From JAGOEY01 sp017997515 (GTDB lineage: Bacteria; Pseudomonadota; Gammaproteobacteria; Burkholderiales; Burkholderiaceae_C): a DNA stretch of 64,000 nucleotides. Where the stretch lies: contig CP111109.1 in NCBI GenBank assembly GCA_026314275.1, forward strand, positions 3,348,001-3,412,000, given 5' to 3'. A program made the translations under genes and the position numbers. The notes beneath the pieces are model-generated. The model was given only the letters and a program-made list of their open reading frames with translations. It did no database searches and was not told the origin of the DNA. Positions 24,426 to 34,384 of the stretch are shown piece by piece. Numbering within the stretch: position 1 is the first letter of the stretch; every line of letters starts with the position of its first letter.

Positions 24426-25327
24426 GTTCAACTTCAAAAAATGTGGGCCGCGCGCGCGCAGGCACCACCGAGGCACCCTGGGTGCGCCGCACCCTGATCG
24501 GAATTGCGCTTCTGTTTGTCGCGCTGTTTTTGGTGATGCCACTGGCGGCAGTGTTCACCGAAGCGCTGCGCAAAGGGTTTGGCGCGTATGTAGACGGCTT
24601 GCGTGAGCCCGATGCGTGGTCGGCCATCCGGCTCACACTCATCGTGGCGGTGATTGCCGTACCGCTGAACCTGGTGTTTGGTGTGGCAGCGGCCTGGGCT
24701 GTGGCCAAGTTCGAATTTCCCGGCAAGACCATCCTCACCACACTCATCGACCTGCCGTTCTCGGTGTCGCCGGTGGTGGCGGGCCTGATGTACGTGCTGG
24801 TGTTTGGGGCCCAGGGCTGGTTCGGCCCATGGCTGATGGCGCATGACATCAAGATCATTTTTGCCGTGCCGGGTATTGTGCTGGCCACGATGTTTGTGAC
24901 CTTCCCGTTCATCGCCCGTGAGCTGATTCCGCTGATGCAGGCGCAAGGCAACGACGAAGAACAGGCCGCCATCGTGCTGGGTGCTACCGGCTGGCAGACC
25001 TTCTGGCATGTCACGCTGCCCAACATCAAATGGGGGCTGATCTACGGTGTCATTTTGTGCAACGCCCGTGCCATGGGGGAGTTTGGTGCCGTGTCGGTGG
25101 TGTCGGGCCACATCCGGGGCCAGACCAACACCATCCCGCTGCATGTTGAGATTTTGTACAACGAATACCAGTCGGTGGCGGCCTTTGCCGCAGCCTCGCT
25201 GCTGGCCATTCTGGCCCTGGTGACACTGCTCATCAAAACCGTCATCGAGTGGCAGCATGAACGTGAAATGAAGGCGACGGAAGGGCTGCCGATGGAAGCC
25301 CCCCAAGCCGCCGCATCGACCGCCTGA
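24422..25327 (+). CDS. cysW: Sulfate ABC transporter permease CysW
   Basis: A 301-residue permease. FEFPGKTILTTLIDLPFSVSP is typical of CysW, EEQAAIVLGATGWQTFWHV is the EAA loop, and ARAMGEFGAVSVVSGHIRGQ is a family block near the C-terminus. It overlaps cysT by 4 nt and is followed after 9 nt by cysA. Confidence 0.95.
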   Translation: MSSTSKNVGRARAGTTEAPWVRRTLIGIALLFVALFLVMPLAAVFTEALRKGFGAYVDGLREPDAWSAIRLTLIVAVIAVPLNLVFGVAAAWAVAKFEFPGKTILTTLIDLPFSVSPVVAGLMYVLVFGAQGWFGPWLMAHDIKIIFAVPGIVLATMFVTFPFIARELIPLMQAQGNDEEQAAIVLGATGWQTFWHVTLPNIKWGLIYGVILCNARAMGEFGAVSVVSGHIRGQTNTIPLHVEILYNEYQSVAAFAAASLLAILALVTLLIKTVIEWQHEREMKATEGLPMEAPQAAASTA

Positions 25328-25336
25328 AAGAGAACC

Positions 25337-26461
25337 ATGAGTATCGAAATAAGAAACATCAGCAAGCAGTTTGGCGACTTCCATGCGCTGCGTAATGTTG
25401 ACCTGGACATTGCATCCGGTGAATTGATCGCCTTGCTCGGCCCCTCTGGCTGCGGCAAGACCACACTCTTGCGCATCATCGCCGGGCTGGAAACGGCCGA
25501 CACCGGCACCATCCTGTTTTCGGGTGAAGACACCACCGACGTCCACGTGCGTGAACGCGGTGTGGGTTTTGTGTTCCAGCACTACGCCTTGTTCCGCCAC
25601 ATGACGGTGTTCGAGAACGTGGCGTTTGGCCTGCGCATGAAACCCCGCAGCGAGCGCCCGAGTGAAGAGCAGATCAAGAAGAAGGTGCACGACCTGCTGG
25701 GCCTGGTGCAACTCGACTGGCTGGCCGACCGCTTCCCGTCGCAACTGTCCGGCGGCCAGCGCCAGCGTATCGCCCTGGCCCGCGCCTTGGCGGTGGAGCC
25801 CAAGGTGCTGCTGCTGGACGAGCCTTTTGGTGCGCTGGACGCCAAGGTGCGCAAAGAGTTGCGCCGCTGGCTGCGCCGCCTGCACGACGAGCTGCATGTC
25901 ACCAGCATTTTTGTGACCCACGACCAGGAAGAAGCACTGGAAGTGGCCGACCGTGTGGTGGTGATCAACCAGGGCCGCATCGAACAAAGCGGCTCGCCGC
26001 AGCAGGTGTGGGACCACCCGGCCAGCCCGTTTGTGTACGGCTTCCTGGGCGACGTGAACCTGTTCCACGGCCGTGCCGATGGCGGCCAGGTGCTGCTGGA
26101 CGGCTTCCAGATCGCCGCCCCCGAACATGCCCATGCCCAGAACGCCAAGGCATCGGCCTATGTGCGCCCACACGACCTGGACGTGCAGCGCTACACGGCG
26201 GGCAGCAACATCGACGCCGACGGCCAAAGCCGTGGCATCGTCGCCAAGCTTAGCCGCGCGATTGTGGTGGGGCCGATTGCACGGCTGGAACTTACGCCGA
26301 CCGAAACGAACCAACCTGCCGACGATAATGGCAAGGACAACCTGATCGAGGCGCAGATCTCTGCGCAGCAGTACCAGGAGATGAACTTGAAAGAGGGCGA
26401 AGTGCTGGTGGTGACACCACGCCGCGCCCGTGTTTTTGTAGACGAGGGTGCGCTGATCTAA
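25337..26461 (+). CDS. cysA: Sulfate ABC transporter ATP-binding protein CysA
   Basis: A 374-residue ATPase. Walker A is GPSGCGKTT (about 35-43), the Q-loop lies in VFQHYALF, the signature is LSGGQRQRIALARAL, Walker B is VLLLDEPFGALD, and the H-loop is VTHDQEEAL. A C-terminal TOBE-like domain starts near 240. ATP hydrolysis drives import through CysTW. It is the last gene of the operon and lies just before dsbB. Confidence 0.96.
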   Translation: MSIEIRNISKQFGDFHALRNVDLDIASGELIALLGPSGCGKTTLLRIIAGLETADTGTILFSGEDTTDVHVRERGVGFVFQHYALFRHMTVFENVAFGLRMKPRSERPSEEQIKKKVHDLLGLVQLDWLADRFPSQLSGGQRQRIALARALAVEPKVLLLDEPFGALDAKVRKELRRWLRRLHDELHVTSIFVTHDQEEALEVADRVVVINQGRIEQSGSPQQVWDHPASPFVYGFLGDVNLFHGRADGGQVLLDGFQIAAPEHAHAQNAKASAYVRPHDLDVQRYTAGSNIDADGQSRGIVAKLSRAIVVGPIARLELTPTETNQPADDNGKDNLIEAQISAQQYQEMNLKEGEVLVVTPRRARVFVDEGALI

Positions 26462-26524
26462 GCCTGGCTATTGACCGGTGCCGCAGATCGGCACCGCGTC
26501 ATGGAGTCTTAAGGGAGCCCCAAG

Positions 26525-27043
26525 GTGTTGTTGAATTTGTTCAAAGTGGACGGCCGCCTGGCCCCACGCCGTGTGTTGGCTGCCATCAGCCTGGCCAGTG
26601 TTGCGATGCTGGTGTTTGGCCTCTATTTGCAACACTACCTGGACCTGAACCCCTGCCCGATGTGTATTGTGCAGCGGTATGCTCTTATTTTTGTAGCTGT
26701 CTTCGCAGGCCTGGCAAGCGCTACAGGCAAAAAATCCTTATGGATTACAGGCACTTTGCTCACCTTGCTGTCTGCGGGTTTTGGTGCCTTCACCGCGGCC
26801 AACCAGAGCTGGCTGCAGTGGTTCCCGCCCGAGGTGGCCACCTGCGGCCGTGACCTCTACGGCATGATCGAAACCTTCCCGCTCAAACGCGCGATCCCCA
26901 TGATCTTCCGCGGCGGCGGCGACTGTTCGGTGGTGGACTGGACCTTCCTCGGCGGCTCCATCGCCAACTGGTCGTTTATCTGCTTCACGCTGATTTCGCT
27001 GGTGTGTGTGGCGGTGCTGGTGCGGTGTATGCGCCGGGGTTGA
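26525..27043 (+). CDS. dsbB: Disulfide bond formation protein DsbB
   Basis: A 172-residue four-helix inner-membrane protein that reoxidises DsbA with quinone. The first periplasmic loop carries CPMC (Cys44, Cys47), and the second pair is Cys107 (ATCGRD) and Cys134 (GGDCSV). GTG 26525 is set by AAGGGAG a few bases upstream. A family A repeat lies in frame after CPMC (26683-26742) and encodes part of the second membrane helix (IFVAVFAGLASATGKKS). A strong terminator follows. Confidence 0.93.
   Translation: MLLNLFKVDGRLAPRRVLAAISLASVAMLVFGLYLQHYLDLNPCPMCIVQRYALIFVAVFAGLASATGKKSLWITGTLLTLLSAGFGAFTAANQSWLQWFPPEVATCGRDLYGMIETFPLKRAIPMIFRGGGDCSVVDWTFLGGSIANWSFICFTLISLVCVAVLVRCMRRG
26683..26742 (+). 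repeat. Family A repeat, copy 3, inside dsbB
   Basis: CTTATTTTTGTAGCTG, then GCAGGCCTGGCAAGCGCTAC, then AGGCAAAAAA. It matches the family pattern and is read in frame as the second membrane helix and following loop of DsbB. Confidence 0.6.
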
Positions 27044-27060
27044 ATGCACATCACCGTTTT

Positions 27061-27097
27061 AAAGCAGAAAACCCGCCAATAGCGGGTTTTCTGCTTT
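27061..27097. terminator. Bidirectional terminator between dsbB and argA
   Basis: A perfect 16-bp inverted repeat, AAAGCAGAAAACCCGC (27061-27076) and GCGGGTTTTCTGCTTT (27082-27097), with loop CAATA. The A/T ends serve as the U-run in both directions between these convergent genes. Confidence 0.9.
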
Positions 27098-27125
27098 CAG
27101 GACGGGGGCAACACCCCCGCCCGCT

Positions 27126-28478
<1,353 letters not shown>

Positions 28479-28545
28479 GGGCAGGGGCGGCGGGCTAGGG
28501 TGGGGAAGTGGTTTGCAGGGCGGAATGATACGTGCCTGAGGCTTG

Positions 28546-29052
28546 TCAGGGACGTAACCTGGCGGCAATGCGATCGCGCCAGTGTTCTGCGTCCTCGCGC
28601 CGGTCAAAGCTGCCCAGGTGCAGGGGCCGTTTACCGTGTATGCCCAGGCGCACCACGAAGTAGGGGCCATCTTCCGACGCCCGCTGCAGCAACGCGGGCA
28701 GGGTGACGTGGTGCAGGGCCATCGGCACACGGCGTGGGCCCAGCGGCCAGCGGGACGTGTACTGCAGCGGTGGGTCGCCCGGCCCGAACTGCAGGCACAG
28801 CGGCCTGCAGCCCGCCACACCCAGCAAAAACACCCCCAGCAGGCTGGGCGCCAGCACACAGACCGCCACCAGCAGCAGCTGGAGCCAGGGCAGGCCCCAA
28901 TGGGCGTGCACCACAAATGGCACCGGAATCATGAACATCGCCACCCCGATCACCCCCACAAACACACGCTGGCCCAGCGGCATGTGTTCTGCATAACGCA
29001 GGCCATCGGCAGACTCCGTAAAACCACTGTTGCGGGACGTAGCGAGGTGCAT
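28546..29052 (-). CDS. Hypothetical small inner-membrane protein (DUF2244-like)
   Basis: A 168-residue protein with two adjacent hydrophobic segments (VFVGVIGVAMFMIPVPFVV and LQLLLVAVCVLAPSLLGVFLL) followed by a soluble C-terminal half containing RVPMALHHVTLPALL. The hairpin topology with a cytoplasmic tail resembles DUF2244 proteins, but the match is not certain. It is divergent from hrpA and 67 nt upstream of argA on the same strand, so it may share a transcript with argA. Confidence 0.65.
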   Translation of the reverse strand: MHLATSRNSGFTESADGLRYAEHMPLGQRVFVGVIGVAMFMIPVPFVVHAHWGLPWLQLLLVAVCVLAPSLLGVFLLGVAGCRPLCLQFGPGDPPLQYTSRWPLGPRRVPMALHHVTLPALLQRASEDGPYFVVRLGIHGKRPLHLGSFDRREDAEHWRDRIAARLRP

Positions 29053-29169
29053 GGCGGTAGTGTGTGACAGAAAAATGACGTTTGTGTGTCAGGCACGGGC
29101 TCCGACTCCGTCGCCTGTATGCCACTTGTTGCTGTGTGCCAACAAGGGCCTTGGATAATGGCGGTCTTC

Positions 29170-32100
29170 ATGACCGACTCCGCGCCTTCTTCCCTTCTTC
29201 CTGCTGCCCCTAGCCCCGTGGCTGCACGGCCGCCCGCAGCACTTCGCATCGACTTCCCCGAAAGCCTGCCCGTCTCGGGCAAACGCGACGAGATCATGGA
29301 GGCGATCCGCCAGCACCAGGTCGTCATCGTGTGTGGTGAAACAGGCTCGGGCAAAACCACCCAGTTGCCCAAGATTGCGCTGGCTTTGGGTCGCGGCAAA
29401 TGCAATGCCAAACCGGGGCAGAAAGGCCAGTTGATCGGCCACACGCAGCCACGCCGCATTGCCGCCAGCTCGGTCGCCAAACGAATTGCCGAAGAGCTGA
29501 AAACCCCGCTGGGTGAGGTGGTGGGTTTTAAGGTGCGTTTCCAGGACCGCCTGAGCCGCGATGCGTCGGTGAAGCTGATGACCGACGGCATCTTGCTGGC
29601 CGAAACCCAGACTGACCCGCTACTGAACGCGTACGACACCATCATCATCGACGAGGCCCACGAACGCAGCCTGAACATCGACTTTCTGCTGGGTTACCTG
29701 CGCCAGATCCTGCCGCGAAGGCCGGACCTGAAGATCATCGTGACCTCGGCCACCATTGATGCCGACCGCTTCGCCAAACACTTCGAGTCGAAAAAAGGCC
29801 CCGCGCCCGTCATCATGGTGTCCGGGCGGATGTTTCCGGTGGAGCAGCGTTACCGCCCGTTTGAAGAAAGCCGTGACTATGGCCTGAACGAGGCCATTGC
29901 CGACGGTGTGGACGAGCTCTGGCGCGACCCGCACAACGCGGGCGACATCCTGATCTTCCTGCCCGGCGAACGTGAAATCCGTGAGGCGGCCGACCACCTG
30001 CGCAAACATGTAAGCCACCAGCCGATCTACCGCAGCGCCGAGGTGCTGCCGCTGTTCGCACGCCTGAGCCCGGCCGAGCAGGACCGCATTTTTGACAACC
30101 ACGCCGGGGGCCGCCGTATTGTGTTGGCCACCAACGTCGCAGAAACGTCGCTGACCGTTCCAGGCATCAGATACGTTATTGACGCAGGCACGGCGCGCGT
30201 TAAGCGCTATTCATTCCGTAGCAAGGTCGAGCAGCTGCTGGTGGAGCCGGTGAGCCAAAGCTCGGCCAACCAGCGCGCTGGGCGCTGCGGGCGGGTGGCC
30301 AACGGCATCTGTATACGTCTATATGACGAGGCCGACTTCAATGGCCGTCCCCGCTTCACCGACCCTGAAATCCTGCGCAGCTCCCTGGCAGGCGTCATCC
30401 TGCGCATGAAGTCGCTGCACCTGGGTGTGGTTGACGACTTTCCGTTTCTGGAGCGCCCGTCGAGCCGCGCCATTGCCGACGGTTACCAGCTGCTGAACGA
30501 ACTGGGCGCGGTGGACGATGCGAACGAGTTGACCCCCACCGGACGCGAGCTGTCCAAGCTGCCACTCGACCCGCGTGTGGGCCGCATGATTCTGGAGGCC
30601 CGCGCGCGCGAGTCGTTGGACGAAGTGCTGGTGATTGCATCCGCTTTGAGTGTGCAGGACGTGCGTGACCGCCCGATGGACATGCAGGCCCAGGCCGACC
30701 AGGCGCATGCCAAGTTCGACGACGACCGCAGTGAATTCAGCGGGTATCTGACCCTGTGGAAGTGGATCAATGACGCCAAAGGCGGCGAGGGCACCCACAA
30801 ACTCAGCAACCGCCAGTACGAACAGCTGCTGCGGCAAAACTTCATCAACATCCGCCGCGTGCGTGAATGGCGCGACATCTACAGCCAGCTGCATACCGTG
30901 GTGGCCGAGCACAAATGGCGCTTGAACGCCGCGCCCGCCAGCTACGAACAGATCCACCTCTCCATGCTGTCCGGCCTGCTGGGCAACATCGGCTGGAAGA
31001 CCGAAGGCGATGAGGTTGCGCAGACTGAATACCTGGGTGCACGCGGCATCAAGTTCCACCGCCACCCGGGTGCCCATTTGCGCAAGAAGCCGGGCCGCTG
31101 GATCGTCGTGGCTGAGCTGGTCGAAACCACCCGTTTGTTTGGCCGGGGTATTGCCGCCATCGAGCCGCAGTGGGTGGAGCAGGTGGCGGGCCATTTGCTC
31201 AAGAAACAACTGCTCGACCCGCATTGGGAAAAGAAGGCGGGCGAAGTCACCGCGCTGGAGCGGGCCACGCTGTATGGCATCGTGATCTACAGCGGGCGGC
31301 GCACCAACTTTGGCCGTTTTGACCCGGTGGGCGCACGCGAGGTGTTCATCCGCGAAGCGCTGGTGGGTGGCCAGTGGGACTGCAAGTTTCCGTTCCTTGA
31401 GTCCAACCTCAAACTCATCAAACAGGTCGAAGACCTGGAGCACAAAGCGCGCCGCCAGGACGTGCTGGTGGACGACGAGCTGATCTACGCCTTTTACGAC
31501 CAGCAGCTGCCCGCCGACGTGTACGGCGGCGCGAGTTTTGAGCGCTGGTACCGCGAAGCACAACAGAAGCAGCCGAACTTGCTGCGGCTGACCCGCGAAG
31601 AGCTGATGCGCCACGAGGCCGCAGGCATCACCACCAACGCGTTCCCCAAAACCATCCGCCTGGGTGGTGTGGACTGCCAGGCCACCTACCTGCACGAACC
31701 GGGCGACGCCAAGGACGGCCTGACCGTCACCGTACCGCTGTTTGTGCTGAACCAGGTGAACGACGAGCGGTGTGAATGGCTGGTGCCTGGCATGCTGAAA
31801 GACAAGGTCCAGGCACTGATCAAAACCCTGCACCAGCGCCCGCGTTCACGCCTGGTACCGCTGCCCGAAACTGCCCGCACCATGGCCGAGACGCTGAACA
31901 CGCCCGCGCTGTTTGGCCACGGCAGTCTGGTGGATGCGGTACTGAAGCTGGTGCGCGCAGCCACCTCACTCGACATCGTGCGTGCCGACATCAAGGCCGA
32001 CATGCTCAGCCCGCACCTGTTCATGAACTTCCGTGTGGTGGACGAACATGGCCGCCAGCTCGGCACGGGCCGCAACCTGGGCGCACTGAAGGCCGAGCTG

Positions 32101-33132
32101 GGCGCACAGGCGCGGGGTGCGTTCCAGGCGCTGGCGGGGCTGAAACTGGCCAATACTGTCAGCAGTGCCGATAATTCCAAGCCAAACAAGCCTGTAGCGC
32201 CCGTTGCATCTGCGCAAGCAGCTATCAAAAGTGCAGCAAAACCCGCCACACCCGCAGGCCAGCGTTACACCACCTGGAGTTTTGGCGAGTTGCCCGAGCT
32301 GCTCGAAATCCAGAAGGGCGGCCAGACACTGATTGGTTACCCCGGCCTGATCGATGCGGGTGATGCTGTGACTATTGAGGTCTTCGACGAGCCCGAAGTC
32401 GCTGCCGCCAAACATCGCGCCGGCCTGCGCCGCCTGTTTGCGCTGCAGATCAAGGACGCACTCAAGTACCTGGAAAAAAACATCCCCGACCTGCAAAAAA
32501 TGGCCGTCACGTTTATGCAGGTGGGCAAAAACGCCGACGGCTCGGGCGGCGGCACCATCGAAGAATTACGCGCGCAGATCATCGACGTAGCGCTGGACCG
32601 GGCCTTCCTGCTCGACCCGCTGCCCACCGACGAATTCGCCTTCAAACGCCGCATTGAAGAAGGCCGGGGCCGCCTGACCTTGATTGCGAATGAAGTCGCC
32701 CGGCTGGCGCTGACCATCCTGACCGAATATGCCACCGCAGCCCGCAAGATCAAAGACATCAAAAACGCGGCCGAGGCCACGGCAGACGCGGCCCAGCAAC
32801 TGGCGCGCCTGGTGCCCAAACGCTTCCTGGCGTTGACACCCTGGGGCCCGCTGCAGCACTACGCGCGTTACCTCAAAGCCATCACCTCCCGCCTCGACAA
32901 ATACCGCGCCGACCCCGCCCGCGACGCCGCCCGCCTGGCCGAGTTGCGCCCGCAGGAGCAGCGTTACTGGCGCTTGGTGGCCGAGCGCAAGGGTGTGGCG
33001 GATGCCCGTATGCAGGAGTTCCGCTGGCTGTTGGAGGAGTTACGCGTGAGTTTCTTCGCGCAGGAACTCAAAACACCGCAGCCGGTCAGCGTGAAACGTC
33101 TCGACAAAGCCTGGGCGCAGTTGAACAGTTAA
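29170..33132 (+). CDS. hrpA: ATP-dependent RNA helicase HrpA (DEAH box)
   Basis: A 1320-residue helicase of the usual HrpA length. Walker A is GETGSGKTT (about 56-64), TQPRRIAA follows as motif Ia, the DEAH box is IIIDEAHERS (about 158-167), TSATID is motif III, and QRAGRCGR is motif VI. The HA2, OB-fold and DUF3418 C-terminal regions follow. A family A repeat encodes part of a Pro/Ala/Lys-rich linker near residue 1010-1020. ATG 29170 is preferred to upstream starts. Its stop overlaps the convergent gene by 4 nt (TTAA). It is thought to act in mRNA processing or ribosome rescue. Confidence 0.95.
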   Translation: MTDSAPSSLLPAAPSPVAARPPAALRIDFPESLPVSGKRDEIMEAIRQHQVVIVCGETGSGKTTQLPKIALALGRGKCNAKPGQKGQLIGHTQPRRIAASSVAKRIAEELKTPLGEVVGFKVRFQDRLSRDASVKLMTDGILLAETQTDPLLNAYDTIIIDEAHERSLNIDFLLGYLRQILPRRPDLKIIVTSATIDADRFAKHFESKKGPAPVIMVSGRMFPVEQRYRPFEESRDYGLNEAIADGVDELWRDPHNAGDILIFLPGEREIREAADHLRKHVSHQPIYRSAEVLPLFARLSPAEQDRIFDNHAGGRRIVLATNVAETSLTVPGIRYVIDAGTARVKRYSFRSKVEQLLVEPVSQSSANQRAGRCGRVANGICIRLYDEADFNGRPRFTDPEILRSSLAGVILRMKSLHLGVVDDFPFLERPSSRAIADGYQLLNELGAVDDANELTPTGRELSKLPLDPRVGRMILEARARESLDEVLVIASALSVQDVRDRPMDMQAQADQAHAKFDDDRSEFSGYLTLWKWINDAKGGEGTHKLSNRQYEQLLRQNFINIRRVREWRDIYSQLHTVVAEHKWRLNAAPASYEQIHLSMLSGLLGNIGWKTEGDEVAQTEYLGARGIKFHRHPGAHLRKKPGRWIVVAELVETTRLFGRGIAAIEPQWVEQVAGHLLKKQLLDPHWEKKAGEVTALERATLYGIVIYSGRRTNFGRFDPVGAREVFIREALVGGQWDCKFPFLESNLKLIKQVEDLEHKARRQDVLVDDELIYAFYDQQLPADVYGGASFERWYREAQQKQPNLLRLTREELMRHEAAGITTNAFPKTIRLGGVDCQATYLHEPGDAKDGLTVTVPLFVLNQVNDERCEWLVPGMLKDKVQALIKTLHQRPRSRLVPLPETARTMAETLNTPALFGHGSLVDAVLKLVRAATSLDIVRADIKADMLSPHLFMNFRVVDEHGRQLGTGRNLGALKAELGAQARGAFQALAGLKLANTVSSADNSKPNKPVAPVASAQAAIKSAAKPATPAGQRYTTWSFGELPELLEIQKGGQTLIGYPGLIDAGDAVTIEVFDEPEVAAAKHRAGLRRLFALQIKDALKYLEKNIPDLQKMAVTFMQVGKNADGSGGGTIEELRAQIIDVALDRAFLLDPLPTDEFAFKRRIEEGRGRLTLIANEVARLALTILTEYATAARKIKDIKNAAEATADAAQQLARLVPKRFLALTPWGPLQHYARYLKAITSRLDKYRADPARDAARLAELRPQEQRYWRLVAERKGVADARMQEFRWLLEELRVSFFAQELKTPQPVSVKRLDKAWAQLNS
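32187..32236 (-). repeat. Family A repeat, copy 4, inside hrpA
   Basis: In leftward orientation: CACTTTTGATAGCTGCTTGC, GCAGATGC, GGGCGCTACAGGCTTGTTT. It is a full-length match to the family and is read in the plus frame as the hrpA linker (KPVAPVASAQAAIKS). Confidence 0.75.
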
Positions 33133-34328
33133 GGATTGTCGGCAGCCTTGAACGGGCTGCGCTGCTCCAGCGACGCCATATAGGCGCCAATCCCTTCGCC
33201 TTCGCGCTCCAGAAACCGCTCCACCGCATCGGCAAACGCCGGATGGGCCAGCCAGTGGGCGCTGGTGGTTTTGACGGGCATCAGTGCACGCGCCATTTTG
33301 TGTTCACCCTGCGCGCCGCCTTCGAAACACTGCACACCGTGGGCAATACACCACTCCAGCGGTTGGTAGTAACAGGCCTCGAAATGCAGGCAGTCCACGC
33401 GCTCGATGGCACCCCAGTAGCGGCCATAGGCGGTGTGAGGGCTGGTTTTTAAGCCAAAAGTGCCTTCTGCGCCCGCTGGATCAGCGTCAATAGCTATCAA
33501 ACTGGTAGCAATGGGGCGGCCTGCACGTTCGGCTACAAACAGCAGCCACATGGCGGGCAAGGTATCGGCCAGGCGCTGGAAGAAGTCGCGGCTCAGGTAG
33601 GGCGCGTTGCCGTGTTCGAGGTAGGTGCGCTCGTAACACTGGTAGAAAAAGTCCCAGTCCTGTGCAGAGATATCCGCGCCACGTGACCAGCGGAACGTGA
33701 CACCGGCCTCGGCGACCTTGCGGCGCTCCTGGCGGATCTTTTTGCGCTTCTCCTGGTTCATGTCCACCAGGAAGTCGTCGAAGTCCTTGTAATCGCGGTT
33801 TTGCCAATGGAATTGAACAGTATTGCGCAGCATCAGCCCTGCATCTGAGCAGGCTGTGACGTCTTCATCCGCCGCAAACAGAAGGTGCAGCGACGAGAGT
33901 TTTTCTGCTTCACACCACTGCACCAGCGCCTGCACCAGTACACGTCGGCTGTCGGCATCGCGCGCCAACAGCCGGGCACCGGGTACGGGGGTGAAGGGCA
34001 CTGCGACCACGGCTTTGGGGTAGTAGTCCAGGCCATGTTGTTCGTACGCGTTGGCCCAGGCCCAGTCAAACACGTATTCGCCGTACGAATGGTTTTTGAC
34101 ATAGAGCGCACAAGCTGCCAGCAGCACGTCGCCGCGCCAGAGTGTGATGAATCGGGGCATCCAGCCGGTTGCCGGGCTGGCGCTGCCGCTTTCGTGCAGG
34201 GCGGCCAGGTACTCATGGCGCATGAATGGGCTGGTGTGCGGCTGCGCGGCTAGCAGGCTGTTCCAGTCTGCGGCATTCACCTCCAGCGGCGAATCTGCAA
34301 CCCGGATGACATAATCACTTTTAGCCAC
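33129..34328 (-). CDS. FemAB/GNAT-like protein of the DUF482 (peptidogalycan) family
   Basis: A 399-residue protein. HTSPFMRHEYLAALHESG near the start and FLVDMNQEKRKKIRQERRKV, YLEHGNAPYLSRDFFQRL and FEGGAQGEHKMARAL are hallmarks of the DUF482 family, which has the acyltransferase fold of FemX/GNAT enzymes. No activity is established. A family A repeat is in frame within SLIAIDADPAGAEGTFG. It is convergent with hrpA (stops overlap) and divergent from nadE. Confidence 0.85.
   Translation of the reverse strand: MAKSDYVIRVADSPLEVNAADWNSLLAAQPHTSPFMRHEYLAALHESGSASPATGWMPRFITLWRGDVLLAACALYVKNHSYGEYVFDWAWANAYEQHGLDYYPKAVVAVPFTPVPGARLLARDADSRRVLVQALVQWCEAEKLSSLHLLFAADEDVTACSDAGLMLRNTVQFHWQNRDYKDFDDFLVDMNQEKRKKIRQERRKVAEAGVTFRWSRGADISAQDWDFFYQCYERTYLEHGNAPYLSRDFFQRLADTLPAMWLLFVAERAGRPIATSLIAIDADPAGAEGTFGLKTSPHTAYGRYWGAIERVDCLHFEACYYQPLEWCIAHGVQCFEGGAQGEHKMARALMPVKTTSAHWLAHPAFADAVERFLEREGEGIGAYMASLEQRSPFKAADNP
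33456..33502 (-). repeat. Family A repeat, copy 5, inside the DUF482 gene
   Basis: In leftward orientation: GTTTGATAGCTATTGACGC, CAGCGGGCGC, AGAAGGCACTTTT. It carries both conserved ends of the family and is translated in frame. Confidence 0.6.
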
Positions 34329-34384
34329 GCGGCGCCTCTTCTTTCAGCGTTTTGCTGCCCAATCCCAACGGTGGTTCCAGTTTC

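Noticed and set aside
24434..26314. Open frame of 626 codons opposite cysW and cysA
   Set aside because: It spans two genes that are certain on the other strand and shows no recognisable motif.
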